Shown here: in pieces, positions 47,167 through 57,254 of the stretch | Layout: each line of letters opens with the position of its first letter | Numbering within the stretch: the stretch's first letter is position 1 | Origin: Earliella scabrosa | Lineage: Eukaryota > Basidiomycota > Agaricomycetes > Polyporales > Polyporaceae | Direction of reading: 5' to 3' | DNA length: 64,000 nt | NCBI GenBank assembly: GCA_022605405.1 | Contig: JABYQQ010000029.1 | Location: forward strand, 310,001-374,000 | Program-made: the position numbers and the translations under genes | The notes under the pieces: generated by a model | What the model saw: the letters and a program-made list of their open reading frames with translations, nothing else | The model's database searches: none | Told to the model about the DNA's origin: nothing

Positions 47167-48537
47167 AACCTGACATAACTGCGCAATGATACCTTCTCGC
47201 GATGATACCAATTCTGAATTCCCACAATCACGCTCTCAATTTAGGACAATACTCTCGACATCCTACTGCTCTCTCTGGCTAGTGCTAGCGCGCGCTTTCT
47301 ACTACTAGTCACAAATCTCTGCTTTCCATGCTCTCCCTTCTCGCTCATAGCTCAGGATGCTCATCGTATGCAACGCTGTATTGTCCCGTACCTCATATGG
47401 CCCTATGAAACTGTTCCTGACACTCGGACGCCGTGGGCATAAAGCACCTGCAGAGTATCTGAGGTCTGCACCCGCCGTTCCTACCTTCCTGATTCGGCGG
47501 CACACCAGAGCTAGCGCGCGCCCTTCACATTTCTTCACATGGCGGACACAGCAGCCGAGGCGGTGATTCGTGATGGCGCCCAAGTCCGCGATGGCGAGTT
47601 TGAAGTTCCAACTTCTCCTTTGTCTGGACTCTGCCCTCTTCCTTGGAGGCAACCGGCTAATTGAGGGTCTCGGTCGCTGTCTCTGTCTTGTCGCGCTCTC
47701 CGCTCGTGGCCGGAAGGTACGGGCGCGAGCTGTGCCCATGGAATCTCCTTTCTCCCCCCGCTCCTCGTCGAAGCCCTCTCCAAATGGTACTTGCCTATCA
47801 AGGTCCGGAGCTCGGTCGGACTGCGTGCCACACAGTGGCACCGACGGTCATGGACAGCTGCGCCTGTGTGGTTTGATATTCCAGTGAGTTCCAGGTCCAC
47901 GTCCGCCGACAGTTCGAGTCGCAGCTACTGGGGGAAGGCCTCTGGTGGCAGCACCGCCCGAGGCCCTCTCTTGGCGGCCCTCCATGCTAGCGCGGTGGAA
48001 AGGTCAATATCGCGCATAGGACGAGCGCGAGCCGTCATAGGATGTGGTTGACGAAGCGGTGGGGGGCGATGCTCCCGCGACGAGCAATGTTAGGAACGCC
48101 CAAGCGCCGTCGGGAACATCGCATCATCACACGTCGGCGGACCTCGTGTTCCGACCTGCGCTTCGGCCCCGCCCGCGCTCGTCGCTGCTGACGTCGCTCG
48201 GGGTGCATTGCCCGCCTTCATCGCTGGAAAACGTGTATCGCCCCGCGCTGTCTGGCTCGTCTGCTGAGCCCGCTCCTTCCCCATACAGGTTCATTCGTCG
48301 TCATGGGCCGTGGGGACCTGCCTGCTGTGCGCGCGATGGCAGAGTCGGATACGGACGGTACCCCGCGCTGCAGTGCCGCGGTGAATGGGCGCAGGGCGAC
48401 GTCAGTCGCTGGGGTGTGCGACTGGACATATAGGGCGTTCGTGTGCATGTGCAGCGTGCTACGAAGTCGCAGCCCGAGTCAGCGTTCCTTTGTGCGCAGC
48501 CGCGGACCGACTTCTTGAAGGGGCCGGACTTCGAAGC
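47167..48537. other. Intergenic, no gene supported
   Basis: Frames here (e.g. 47305-47841 minus) are isolated and unlike known families. The right end has the TATA of the next gene. Confidence 0.5.
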
Positions 48538-48545
48538 TATATAAG
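48538..48545 (+). promoter_or_regulatory. TATA box of DUF6699-like D
   Basis: TATATAAG about 130 nt upstream of the ATG at 48677, followed by a C-rich leader. Confidence 0.5.
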
Positions 48546-48676
48546 CCCACGTTTGGCAACTTGGTATGTACAACCACTCTCCCCCCACCCACCACCAACT
48601 CCCCCTTGCCTACAGCAATCTAACACATTACAACGTCCTCGACCAGGTATCGTAACCACCGCAGACACGATTCACG

Positions 48677-49525
48677 ATGAGCAGGACGACCAAGAGGGTT
48701 CGTTTCACGGGTGTCCCTTCACCATCCCCTTCGACCTCGAGCGCGTCGCTCGACTCGTCACCGGGGCCGTCGACCCCGCCCCAACTGCAGCCGATGCACC
48801 TACCCCACCCAAACATCGTGCGTCCACCTGAGTACCCTCCCTGGCAGCAGCCCATGCCCGCCATGGTGCCAATGCCAGTCACCTTGTTGGTACCCTCACC
48901 ACCCTATTACGCCACGCATGTCGCTCCGGAGCCCGAGAGTGACATCCTAATCGACCCCCTTCTTGCCGCACCGATGGACCCCGCACATCCACCACCGCTC
49001 TGGTGGGATGTCGGAGAGCATCCCAACGCGATCAAGCTTGGGAGCATCGGCGAGCCGCACGCACGCCAGCTCTCGCACGATGATCTCGCGAGTCCCGCCG
49101 TGCGGAGCGGGAGGGGCAGCCCACAGAAGCTGAGGAAGATGACACTCATCTTCCCCGGGCTGCCGCTGGTGATCAACATCGAGCCCGACGACCGACCAGT
49201 GTGGACGTCAACGCCGCTGCACTATCTGACCGTCGGCGACGTCCTGTACGGCCTTTACAGGTCGCTACGGCTGTCGGTCGAACGGGGCGAGTTTGACAGG
49301 CAGAGCGCGAGCCTGAAGGAGTCGATGCGTCGAGCCTTTGAGAGGCGGCGGGAGCGCGACTCGGTCGCGAACTGGGAGAAGAACACCCACCATGGAGTGC
49401 GACACATCGACTTCCTCGGCGAGATGCGGCGGCTAGTAGGTCTTCGTGCTGCTGTGGGAGAGGAGATCCCATATGGGAAGCGGAGAGGCGAGGTCTTCGT
49501 AGTGAAGCTTGCGTCTGCGCATTAG
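48677..49525 (+). CDS. DUF6699-like protein, paralogue D
   Basis: Intronless, 282 residues from ATG 48677 (MSRTTKRVRFTGVPSPSP). The N-terminal 90 residues are Ser/Pro-rich. The conserved half reads PLWWDVGEHPNAIKLG, MTLIFPGLPLVINIEPDD, YLTVGDVLYGLYRSLRLSVE, FERRRERDS, RHIDFLGEMRRLVGLRAA and GEVFVVKLA. Paralogue E, on the opposite strand 1.1 kb away, shares nearly all of these blocks (DDLA..AVR, IEPDDRP, NTxHGVR), so the two are a recent inverted duplication. Function unknown. Confidence 0.87.
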   Translation: MSRTTKRVRFTGVPSPSPSTSSASLDSSPGPSTPPQLQPMHLPHPNIVRPPEYPPWQQPMPAMVPMPVTLLVPSPPYYATHVAPEPESDILIDPLLAAPMDPAHPPPLWWDVGEHPNAIKLGSIGEPHARQLSHDDLASPAVRSGRGSPQKLRKMTLIFPGLPLVINIEPDDRPVWTSTPLHYLTVGDVLYGLYRSLRLSVERGEFDRQSASLKESMRRAFERRRERDSVANWEKNTHHGVRHIDFLGEMRRLVGLRAAVGEEIPYGKRRGEVFVVKLASAH

Positions 49526-49581
49526 TGATCGATATTAGGTTCCTTTCTTGGGTTTGTGTGACGATCTGCGATATACCTTGC

Positions 49582-50208
49582 TTACTTTAATACCCACGCT
49601 CTGTCCAAGTGCTTTGCTTTGTAATATTCCATGGACGCCGTCGACATGTTGTCCGAGTCGCTGATATCAGCTGCTTTGTGTATGCGATCGAGTTCTTCTC
49701 CCTGCATGAAAATTGTGACTTCGACAGACGGTGCCTGACCATAAATACAGGCAGTATGAGTGCAGCGCATTTGTATTCCGGCTATGTCGATCTCCAAATG
49801 CGCGACGATAATGTCGGGAGAGGACCGTGACGCCACTGGCATGGGAAAGATGCCCAGTCGCTCAAAACGGAAGCGGTTGTTTGGCAACAGCCTTGGATCC
49901 TAACATGGACAAACAAAGGCAAATAGAAAGCAGGGCGTCGCGCGATGCCCCCAGGTCCTCGACTCACTCTGCTCTATATTCCATTCATTTTGCTCCTGCC
50001 GTCCTTCTCAAGAGTGATTATAGAACACAGCCAATGTGCAAGATTTGGAGGTCTCCGCCTCAAGGTCCCTATAATCGTACAGCCAAACGACGAACTCGGG
50101 GCATGGCCTGAGTATGTGCACTTGAGCCAAAATATATTTCATTGGTACGCCTCCTGGCGATGAGACTGGGGCAGAGCAGAAGGAGATGATGGCAAAGACA
50201 ACGCCCAT
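49582..50208 (-). CDS. Hypothetical protein, two-exon model
   Basis: First exon from ATG 50208: MGVVFAIISFCSAPVSS could act as a hydrophobic N-terminus, followed by KYILAQVHILRPC and EFVVWLYDYRDLEAE. A second exon starting near 49835 runs to a stop at 49582 and contains HLEIDIAGIQMR and SVEVTIFMQGEELDRIH. Both pieces look like selected protein sequence, but the exact intron was not resolved and no family is recognised. It sits between the inverted pair of DUF6699-like genes. Confidence 0.35.
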
Positions 50209-50630
50209 GTGAAGGGACTGAGGCAGACCATGCGAGGTGCGTCCTGATGTACAACAGGCTGATACTCTCTCTGTTAACACCTCCCAATCTCCGTCTTTGC
50301 CGCTACCAGCTAAGATAGCTAGCGATCAACAGCACAGACGCACCGTCACCGATTGTGCACTCTTTCCAGCTCCTATCATGCCAAGCTCCTTGCATCACGC
50401 TGCGTTTTCCCAATGGCCCATGCCGTTCGACACCGTATCAAGAACACATTCGGACGGACCCGGTTGGACAGCGCGGTCTTGAACCCTGTTGTGAGCCACT
50501 CCGAGATGTGAAGGTCCACATGTGAGCCATATACAGTTACCTATTCATTGGCTCGATAGTTTCCCGTCCGATTCCGCACTATTCTCCCGTCATACCAATC
50601 CTCATTCGCAGCGCTCCCCGCACTTCTACA

Positions 50631-51524
50631 TTACACGACGCGGTCTATCATACGGCTATCGTACCAAGCACGGTGACGTGAATCGTCACCCGACCACGAG
50701 CAGGGACCTAGCATCGCTGTCTCATGTACAGGAGCAAGCAACACGACGAATGTCTCGCCCCTTGTCATCCCATACGGCACCTCACCTCCCACGGCAGGGC
50801 GGAGGCCAACCAACCCTCGCCTATCGCCCAGACGATCCACATTCCGTACCCCATGGCGTGTGTTCTTGTCCCAACCCGTGGGCGAGTCGCGTTCCCTCCG
50901 CAGCTCGAAAGCGCGGTACATCAAGTCCTGCATGCTCCTCCTCAACCCGTCGAACTCGCGCTCATCGACCGACAGTCGCATTGCCCTGTACAACTGGTAC
51001 AGTACGTCGCCGACGGTCACGTAAGGCAATGGTCGCGCCGTCCACAGCGGGCGGTCGTCAGGCTCGATATCGACGACGAGCGGCAGCCCGGGGAATATGA
51101 GCGTGATCCTGTCGAGCTCATGCCTCCCGCCCCTCCTCCGAACGGCCGGACGCGCAAGATCGTCGCGACATAGCTGGCGGACGTGTGGCCCGCCAACACT
51201 GGGGAGCATGATAGCGTTGGGATGGTCCACGATATCCCACACCAGCGGTGGCGGGTCTCTTGTATTCGGCGGTGCAGCTAGGAGGTGGTCGATCATGGGG
51301 GGCTCCGAGGCGAATGATGCGTCGTGGTAGGGAGATGAGGGCACCAGGGTCGATACTGGTGACCCCATAACGGGCATTGGCGACCTCTGGTCAAACATAG
51401 GGAATGGGTGATGCGCATGCAGGAAGTGCACCTGCAGCGGCGGAGAGTACGGTGACGAGTTCAGGGGGGTGCACGAAGGTGGAGGGATGTCTGGGCGGTG
51501 GTTTCTCATGCCCCTTCTGCTCAT
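50631..51524 (-). CDS. DUF6699-like protein, paralogue E
   Basis: Intronless, 297 residues if it starts at MSRRGMRNHR (ATG 51524), the position matching MSRTT of paralogue D; the frame continues up to an ATG at 51719, which is less likely. Conserved blocks: PLVWDIVDHPNAIMLP, ITLIFPGLPLVVDIEPDD, YVTVGDVLYQLYRAMRLSVD, FELRRERDS, VRNVDRLGDRRGLVGLRPA, GETFVVLLAP. In place of the normal D-F-L motif it has D-R-L. It carries about 17 extra C-terminal residues after the point where D ends, suggesting loss of the original stop. Function unknown. Confidence 0.82.
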   Translation of the reverse strand: MSRRGMRNHRPDIPPPSCTPLNSSPYSPPLQVHFLHAHHPFPMFDQRSPMPVMGSPVSTLVPSSPYHDASFASEPPMIDHLLAAPPNTRDPPPLVWDIVDHPNAIMLPSVGGPHVRQLCRDDLARPAVRRRGGRHELDRITLIFPGLPLVVDIEPDDRPLWTARPLPYVTVGDVLYQLYRAMRLSVDEREFDGLRRSMQDLMYRAFELRRERDSPTGWDKNTRHGVRNVDRLGDRRGLVGLRPAVGGEVPYGMTRGETFVVLLAPVHETAMLGPCSWSGDDSRHRAWYDSRMIDRVV

Positions 51525-51719
51525 CGTGTAGGTTGGACTAGCGTTGACCATATTCTTGCTAGATTGCCTATGCGCGAGGGGTAGCTGCAGAGGCGGGATG
51601 GTGCGCGTGGCCGCAAAGTTGCCAGTCCTCGGCTTATAACTTCCTGCTTGTGCAAACCTCAGGATATCTTGCGGGCGGACTAAGCGTTCAAGACTTCGCT
51701 GCGTAGATGCTATATCCAT

Positions 51720-52496
51720 GGTCAGTCATCCATCGAGATATCTGACTGATGGACAGATATCTAAGGATAGCGGGAGCATCGCGGCCATTAACACCCTCAG
51801 AGAGCACGACTACACCCGTGTATCTGCATGACTGCAATGCTTACCGGAATCCTTGCTGGGCTGATACCGTCCGAGTCGCTCGATCCTAATAGCCTCAGGT
51901 GATAGAGACGGCGCTGATAGCATTCTACAGTCAGATATGTGGATTGGGCAAGGGAGAAGTCCTTCGACAGTGTTCACGATTGGATAAGTCTCGTGCACCA
52001 AATGGTTGACAAGATACCGGTTCGCGGATGGGGCGATGGGGTTCGCATGTCGGGAGAGACAGCGTTCTCGGAGAACATGACTACCGGCACTGGCGTAGCG
52101 TCGACAGCATCTCGGCAGTCCTCGCCGCGCGCAGGTTATGAGAGTATGCTGTGGTGAATGTTGGAAGTAATTGGTAGACATGTGGTACAATGTAGCGCGG
52201 AGCATGCAGAAGGCCCATGTATTGGAACCGAGTCCGTGCGATGAGTGACAAACATGGCGTCGCGCTGACTTCGAGAGAAGGAGATGATGGGCCGGGACGC
52301 ATCAGATGACTGGGTCCAGCGGCGACATAGCGCGGGGATGGATTCAATCCTGCAGCCGTACGACACGCGCAGACGGACGGTGTGCACATCATGGTCATGG
52401 CGCAAACCAGAGCATGCAGCGAACCGTCGACTCTCCAGGGTGATCTCCGAACGTCAATGTACGAAGGTGGGCGTCAGACCCAGGGATCCCGTGCCG
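51720..52496. other. Intergenic
   Basis: No gene supported between DUF6699-like E and the HNH gene; both are on the minus strand. Confidence 0.55.
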
Positions 52497-54117
52497 TCAC
52501 CGTGGTTCGCAGATGGGAGCGCGCGGCGATTCGCATTTTGTCGGCTCACTGTGCTCGCTGTCCTCGAGATCGGTGCGTGTATGCTCGAAGCCGTCGTCCG
52601 GAGTGTTCTCCCAGCGTGTCGCATCACGCTCGGGCGCGGTCCTGCCGGAGACTTGACGCACCTGAGGGTTCTGCTCGAGGTATGCGTCCATCACGCGCTT
52701 GATGCGGGGAACGTCTAGGTGGCTAGTGGTCTCTGGAAAGTCGGGCGGGTCTTCAACTTCGGGCACTGTTCGAACAAATCAGCGGGTTCTCGAGGCACGC
52801 ACAACCTCAAGGCACACAAACACGACATACAGTCCAGTAGGCTTGGGAACCGGGTGATGAGCACTTTCTTCCAGTGCCGATCATACGTTGAATCAGCGTC
52901 ATCCGTTCGCAGTCCCGACGACGGGACAGCGGTGGCTACAGGATATAAATATATCAGGTCAGTAGACTGCAGACAGACTTCAACGTACGTACTGAGAGCA
53001 GAGCTGTCGGACTTCTCGGCCGCGGACTCCTGAACACCCATAGGTACGTCTCCTATGAGCGACACCGCGACGACGTTCAGCGAGTGCTACATATCCATAC
53101 TTGAAGGGATAGCGACGTACCCCGATCCTCGTCCGAGCCTTCAGCAACTTCGGAGTCAAGAGAGGATCCAAACGTGGACCCCGTTGTCGCACTACGCTTC
53201 GTGTTCCCGTCAGAGACCGCGATAGTCGAAGGGATCGGGAACGAGCAGGCAGGATAATCCCAATCGAACTGCGCCACAATATTGATGACGGCCAGCGCAA
53301 ACCGTGCATACAGCAGCTCGCCAGGCACGCGCGCGTGCATGTTGACCAGCCGGCGATGGAACAGCGCAGCATACTCGTCCTCAAGTTCGTTGACAACGTA
53401 TGCGAGGTACTTGCCCTCACCGCAGGGATAGAAGACGAAGCCGCCGCGATCGAGGCAGGCGCGTATGTCCGCACGCAGAGCGACACCGTTGGCGACGTCG
53501 TCGATACCCGATGTGGAGCTGAGGATATGCTCATACATGTGACAGGCATAAAACCAGTCTTTCTCGGCCCGAGGCACGAGATAAGCACTTTCAAGGGCTG
53601 GGAGAAGACCGACGGTTGGTGAGGACCAGTGCGAAGGACAGGGAAGAGATAACCCACAGGTACGATAGTCGGTGACAATGCAGGACTTGTCTTGACCTTT
53701 CACCGCTTTGTACATCGAGCCTTTCCGACATCCGAAGTACCTGGAAGGGCGAGACCGCAGCCAATGTGTGGGTATCCTCTCGGGGAAAAGCCAGGAGGCA
53801 AAACGGCAGACAACCTTGTACTTGGTGCTCCCGGGTGACGCGCGAAGATGCCAGTAGTATGTCCCAGCCTCCACGTGCAATACCTCGTCAGGAACAGGAT
53901 GTTTGGCAGCGATGTCGGTTGCGAGAAAGCCGGGTTTGCCGTTAGTAAAGACGAGACCCGCGTCTTTGATCACGTCATGAGATACGGCTGGCTGCCCGTG
54001 AGCCAATGTGTCATAAGCAGGAAGAGCGAACAAAGTAGCGTCATAGCCTGGATGACGGACAATAACTCGCTGCGAGGAGTCGTGAGACGGCGCTGTGAGT
54101 CTGGGGAGACAGTCCAT
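52497..54117 (-). CDS. HNH-nuclease-domain protein with altered first His
   Basis: Start MDCLPRLTAPSHDSSQ (ATG 54117). Exon 1 ends at 53658; a 60-nt intron follows; exon 2 is 53597-53121. The 3' part probably has two to three more exons, the last reading EDPPDFPETTSHLDVP and stopping at 52497. The borders between 53121 and 52766 are not settled. The domain follows the fungal HNH pattern: CIVTDYR, LESAYLVPRAEKDWF, MYEHI, GIDDVANGVALRADI, GGFVFYPCGEG. In this family the third block is normally A-H-L-V-P-R; here it is A-Y-L-V-P-R, so the first catalytic/metal His is replaced by Tyr. The family is greatly expanded in Agaricomycetes and functionally unstudied. Nuclease activity is therefore doubtful. 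Confidence 0.8.
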
Positions 54118-54765
54118 GGTGTATGGTTAAAGCTTGGCAAGATGGCTGCCCCTGTAACGGAGCTCAATAACACATAGCTGCGCTTCAAAGTATTGAGCTC
54201 CGCAGAGCCACGAAACAAGCGCCATCTCAACTCGGCATCTCCGCTGGACCTTGCCAACAGTTTTCCCACGGGCATTTTTCTTTCTCTTGACTCTTGAGTA
54301 CCTATGCCCTGATTCCGGACATCCTGGCTCCTGGCTAACCGGAAAATTCGAACAGCGATGAGGAGAACGGGAGGGACGGATGTGAGTATTAGTTCACCAT
54401 GTCATTGACACGATCGCCGACAAGTCACGACTCGGCTGGAAGGTTCGTCTGGCCGCTTTTCCTCGTTCCTGTCGATTGGTCCTCCTAGCAATCCGGCTGT
54501 ACGTCAAGAAGAGGACAATCCTCAACGATGAGCTCCACAGGATCCGACTAGTGTTGGCACCCTAGTTCCGGGCACACTGCTGGACCGAACGTCATGCGTC
54601 ATGCGGCTGAACATGCAAGAACGATTCACGTTTGAACAAGCTTAATCTCGGATGCCTCACTCCGCTGTGTCCCGATGCGCGCACATGCCCATAGTGCATT
54701 GGGCTAAGTCACGCAATAAGATCAGGTGTCAACGGCGTACTCTACATGCATGTATCGGAGTTCGG
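54118..54765. other. Intergenic
   Basis: Upstream region of the HNH gene and 3' flank of the HET gene; no gene seen. Confidence 0.6.
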
Positions 54766-56846
54766 CTATACCAGTCCAGTGTCCATAGGTGCAACCTGGC
54801 GTGAGGCTTCGCGATAGGTCATGTCCTCCCTCTCAACCCATCGCATTACGCGCTCGACCTTGAACGGTTCAGAGAGCTCGACAGTCAGCCAATAGATGCC
54901 CTCTGTGTCGGTGGTGAATGTGCTCGATTTGAGCAGGCCTACTCGGAGCGTGCGCTGCAGATGCTCTCGGCAGACCAGATCGAATGACCACCAGAGGCCC
55001 GTCATCTCGGACACTGAGATGCATCCCGTCTTGCTGTCAGTTCATGGGCGCCGACAGAGCAGAGACGGCTCAGAAGGGGAAGAGGGAGAAGAAGCGGCAG
55101 TCTCGTATGTGACGAGAACATTCGGGAGCAAGGCAAGCTCCCCAACATAGATCGTCAGTCTCTCGAGTCCGTCCGTGGAGGAGAGGACGAAGACGTGCGA
55201 AATCGAGGGAAAGTCGTGCGCTGGGCATGCCAGACCAAGCGCAGGGAGCGTCAACGCAGTGCTGCCGTGCTGCCGCTGACTCGAGGTGAGTTCATAGCCT
55301 TGATTCTTGAGCACGGCACGACACCAAGCATAGGGAATGACATCGCGGATGTACGTCCGCAGATCGATGAAGTCGCTAGGGAGGATTTCTGCGCCCTCGA
55401 GCGAGGACAGGAGGAGGTGGCGACCCTTAATGAGGACATCCATGACTACTAAATGTGGGAGGGCGGCGTTGAGCTCGCTCGGTGTGAGCAACCATACTCG
55501 GTAGAGCGAGTAGATGTCCGTTTTGTTCGTTCCGACACAGAACTCAGATGATGTCGACGATCGAGGAAGTGCGGAGGATAGCGTGAGTGCGATGAGGTTT
55601 CCTTGCCCGTCTTCCAGCTCCAGCAGTGCGAGATATTCGTGATTGAAAGGACAGTCTTTGTCTAAGCGTGGTTGATGTTTGAGGATGGACATTGGGAGGA
55701 GCGGAAGACGGGCGCGTATGCCGTGCGACGTCGCTGTGAATTCTGGAAGGGGTATCCAGGTGGATACTGCGAGACGAGACAAGAAACGGTCGTGAGGAAG
55801 GAGCGAGATGGCGGGGACGCCAGTGAAGCACCGTGGAGACCCGGCTAGAAGACCAAAGCGATCAAGCCGTTGACGCTCCTCTGAGAGATCATCGACTGAC
55901 ATGGACTCTTTCCACTCACCCCCGAGTGGCATGCTGTACGGGCGAGAGGCATGCCAGCACGGACCCCAAACGAAGATGCTCTCATCTGGATGTTTCTTCA
56001 GGATCTCCTCCTGTAGCCGGATGAACGCATGGCGCCCTTCCCCGTAAATCGTGGGTATGTGTACTCCGAAGATTCCCAGGAGTGCGTACGCCTCATCCTC
56101 CTCTCGTGACGTCTGCCGGGAGGCGGCCCACGACATACGCTCGGAGATTGGAACTGACTCCAGAGTCCGCTCACAATTGAGGATCGAGAGACTGACCCCA
56201 GTGGCCTCCTCCAGCAACCGCGCGAGAGTATGCTTTGTACCGATGGGGCGCCAGTCGCGGGAAAGGCAGACTTGGTAGCGGGGTGCGATGAGTTCCTGCA
56301 GTGTCCAGCCACGAGTATGCCACCGACTTCTTAAAAACTGCGTTGAGGGTGATTGGAGGCTGTCTACGTCCGAAAGATAGACGTAGCAGACGTCCGCGTT
56401 CCGGTACCAATCGTACATGGAGTTGATCGCCTCGGAGAGCTCCGCACTGCTTGTTTTGTCGATGCAGCAAGAGTCGATCCAAAGCAGTCTGTAACCGTCT
56501 TCTCGAGCAACTCGGCACGCCTCCCGTATCTTCGCAGACACCTCTGCATTGGCCAGGATTGATCTCCCGCGTAACTCTTCAACTTCCCGATTGGCCGCGG
56601 TCCAGTTGCGAAATCTATGAGATCGGATGGGTTTCTGCAGGTTTTGTATAGCGAGCAGTTCACTGTATGACTGCTCTCCATAGGGCGACCAGGTGTGGGA
56701 TAGGATAGCGTATGATACTTCGGTGCCAAGACTAGCGCCAGACCAGAATTGGCCGGTGACCGTGTCTAGGAGTCGCAACTGTCACCATGAGAAATACAGT
56801 CTTCAATAGTGCGATAGCAAGAGGATCGCAGAGCCATACGTACCAT
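54766..56846 (-). CDS. HET-domain (heterokaryon-incompatibility-type) protein
   Basis: Three exons: ATG alone (56846-56844), 56778-55056, 55013-54766; 657 residues. After the ATG exon the protein reads LRLLDTVTGQF, the classic HET opening, then YAILSHTW, a variable insert, KIREACRVAREDGYRLLWIDSCCIDK, SMYDWYRNADVCYVYL, LRSRWHTRGWTLQELIAP and a conserved Trp/Ala-rich end (RMSWAASRQTSREEDEAYAL, LLGIFGVHIPTIYGEG). The C-terminal half is a beta-rich domain seen in many basidiomycete HET proteins. In ascomycetes such proteins trigger cell death on non-self fusion; in basidiomycetes the role is not shown. The 42-nt last intron (55055-55014) has a weak GTCGGC donor and is the least sure part. Confidence 0.88.
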
Positions 56847-56900
56847 GAGAGACCTGACTATCAGTCCTGAATGAGTCACGGGTGAGATCATCCGACTACC

Positions 56901-56907
56901 TATATAT
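56901..56907 (-). promoter_or_regulatory. TATA box of the HET gene
   Basis: TATATA on the minus strand, about 55 nt upstream of the ATG at 56846. Confidence 0.4.
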
Positions 56908-57254
56908 CACCAAAGAGAGGCTGTGTGGGCTTATCGGCAAACCCCGTTGACTTCCAGGCTACGTTCAATACCCAGCGGGGAAGCCGGAGTTTAAGAACTC
57001 CAAGGTGAGTGTATTCATGACTTGTATTGGAATGTCACAGATCGGCGCGCTATACTTAGCGATACCTCCCCAGCGGCCCGAGCATGAGTATCTCACAATG
57101 ACCCACTCGTAGTCGCGACTCTGAGTCGGTTGTCTCCTCGTCATCTATACGGCAAGATTTTAGGTGCACTGATCTGCAGTGTACGCTCAACAAGGCTTTG
57201 GACACACCTACTATGAGACGGGTCCAGTAGCTTACCGGCATGCCGCAGTTATAT
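56908..57254. other. Intergenic
   Basis: 3' flank of P450 1 and promoter side of the HET gene; nothing else seen. Confidence 0.6.
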
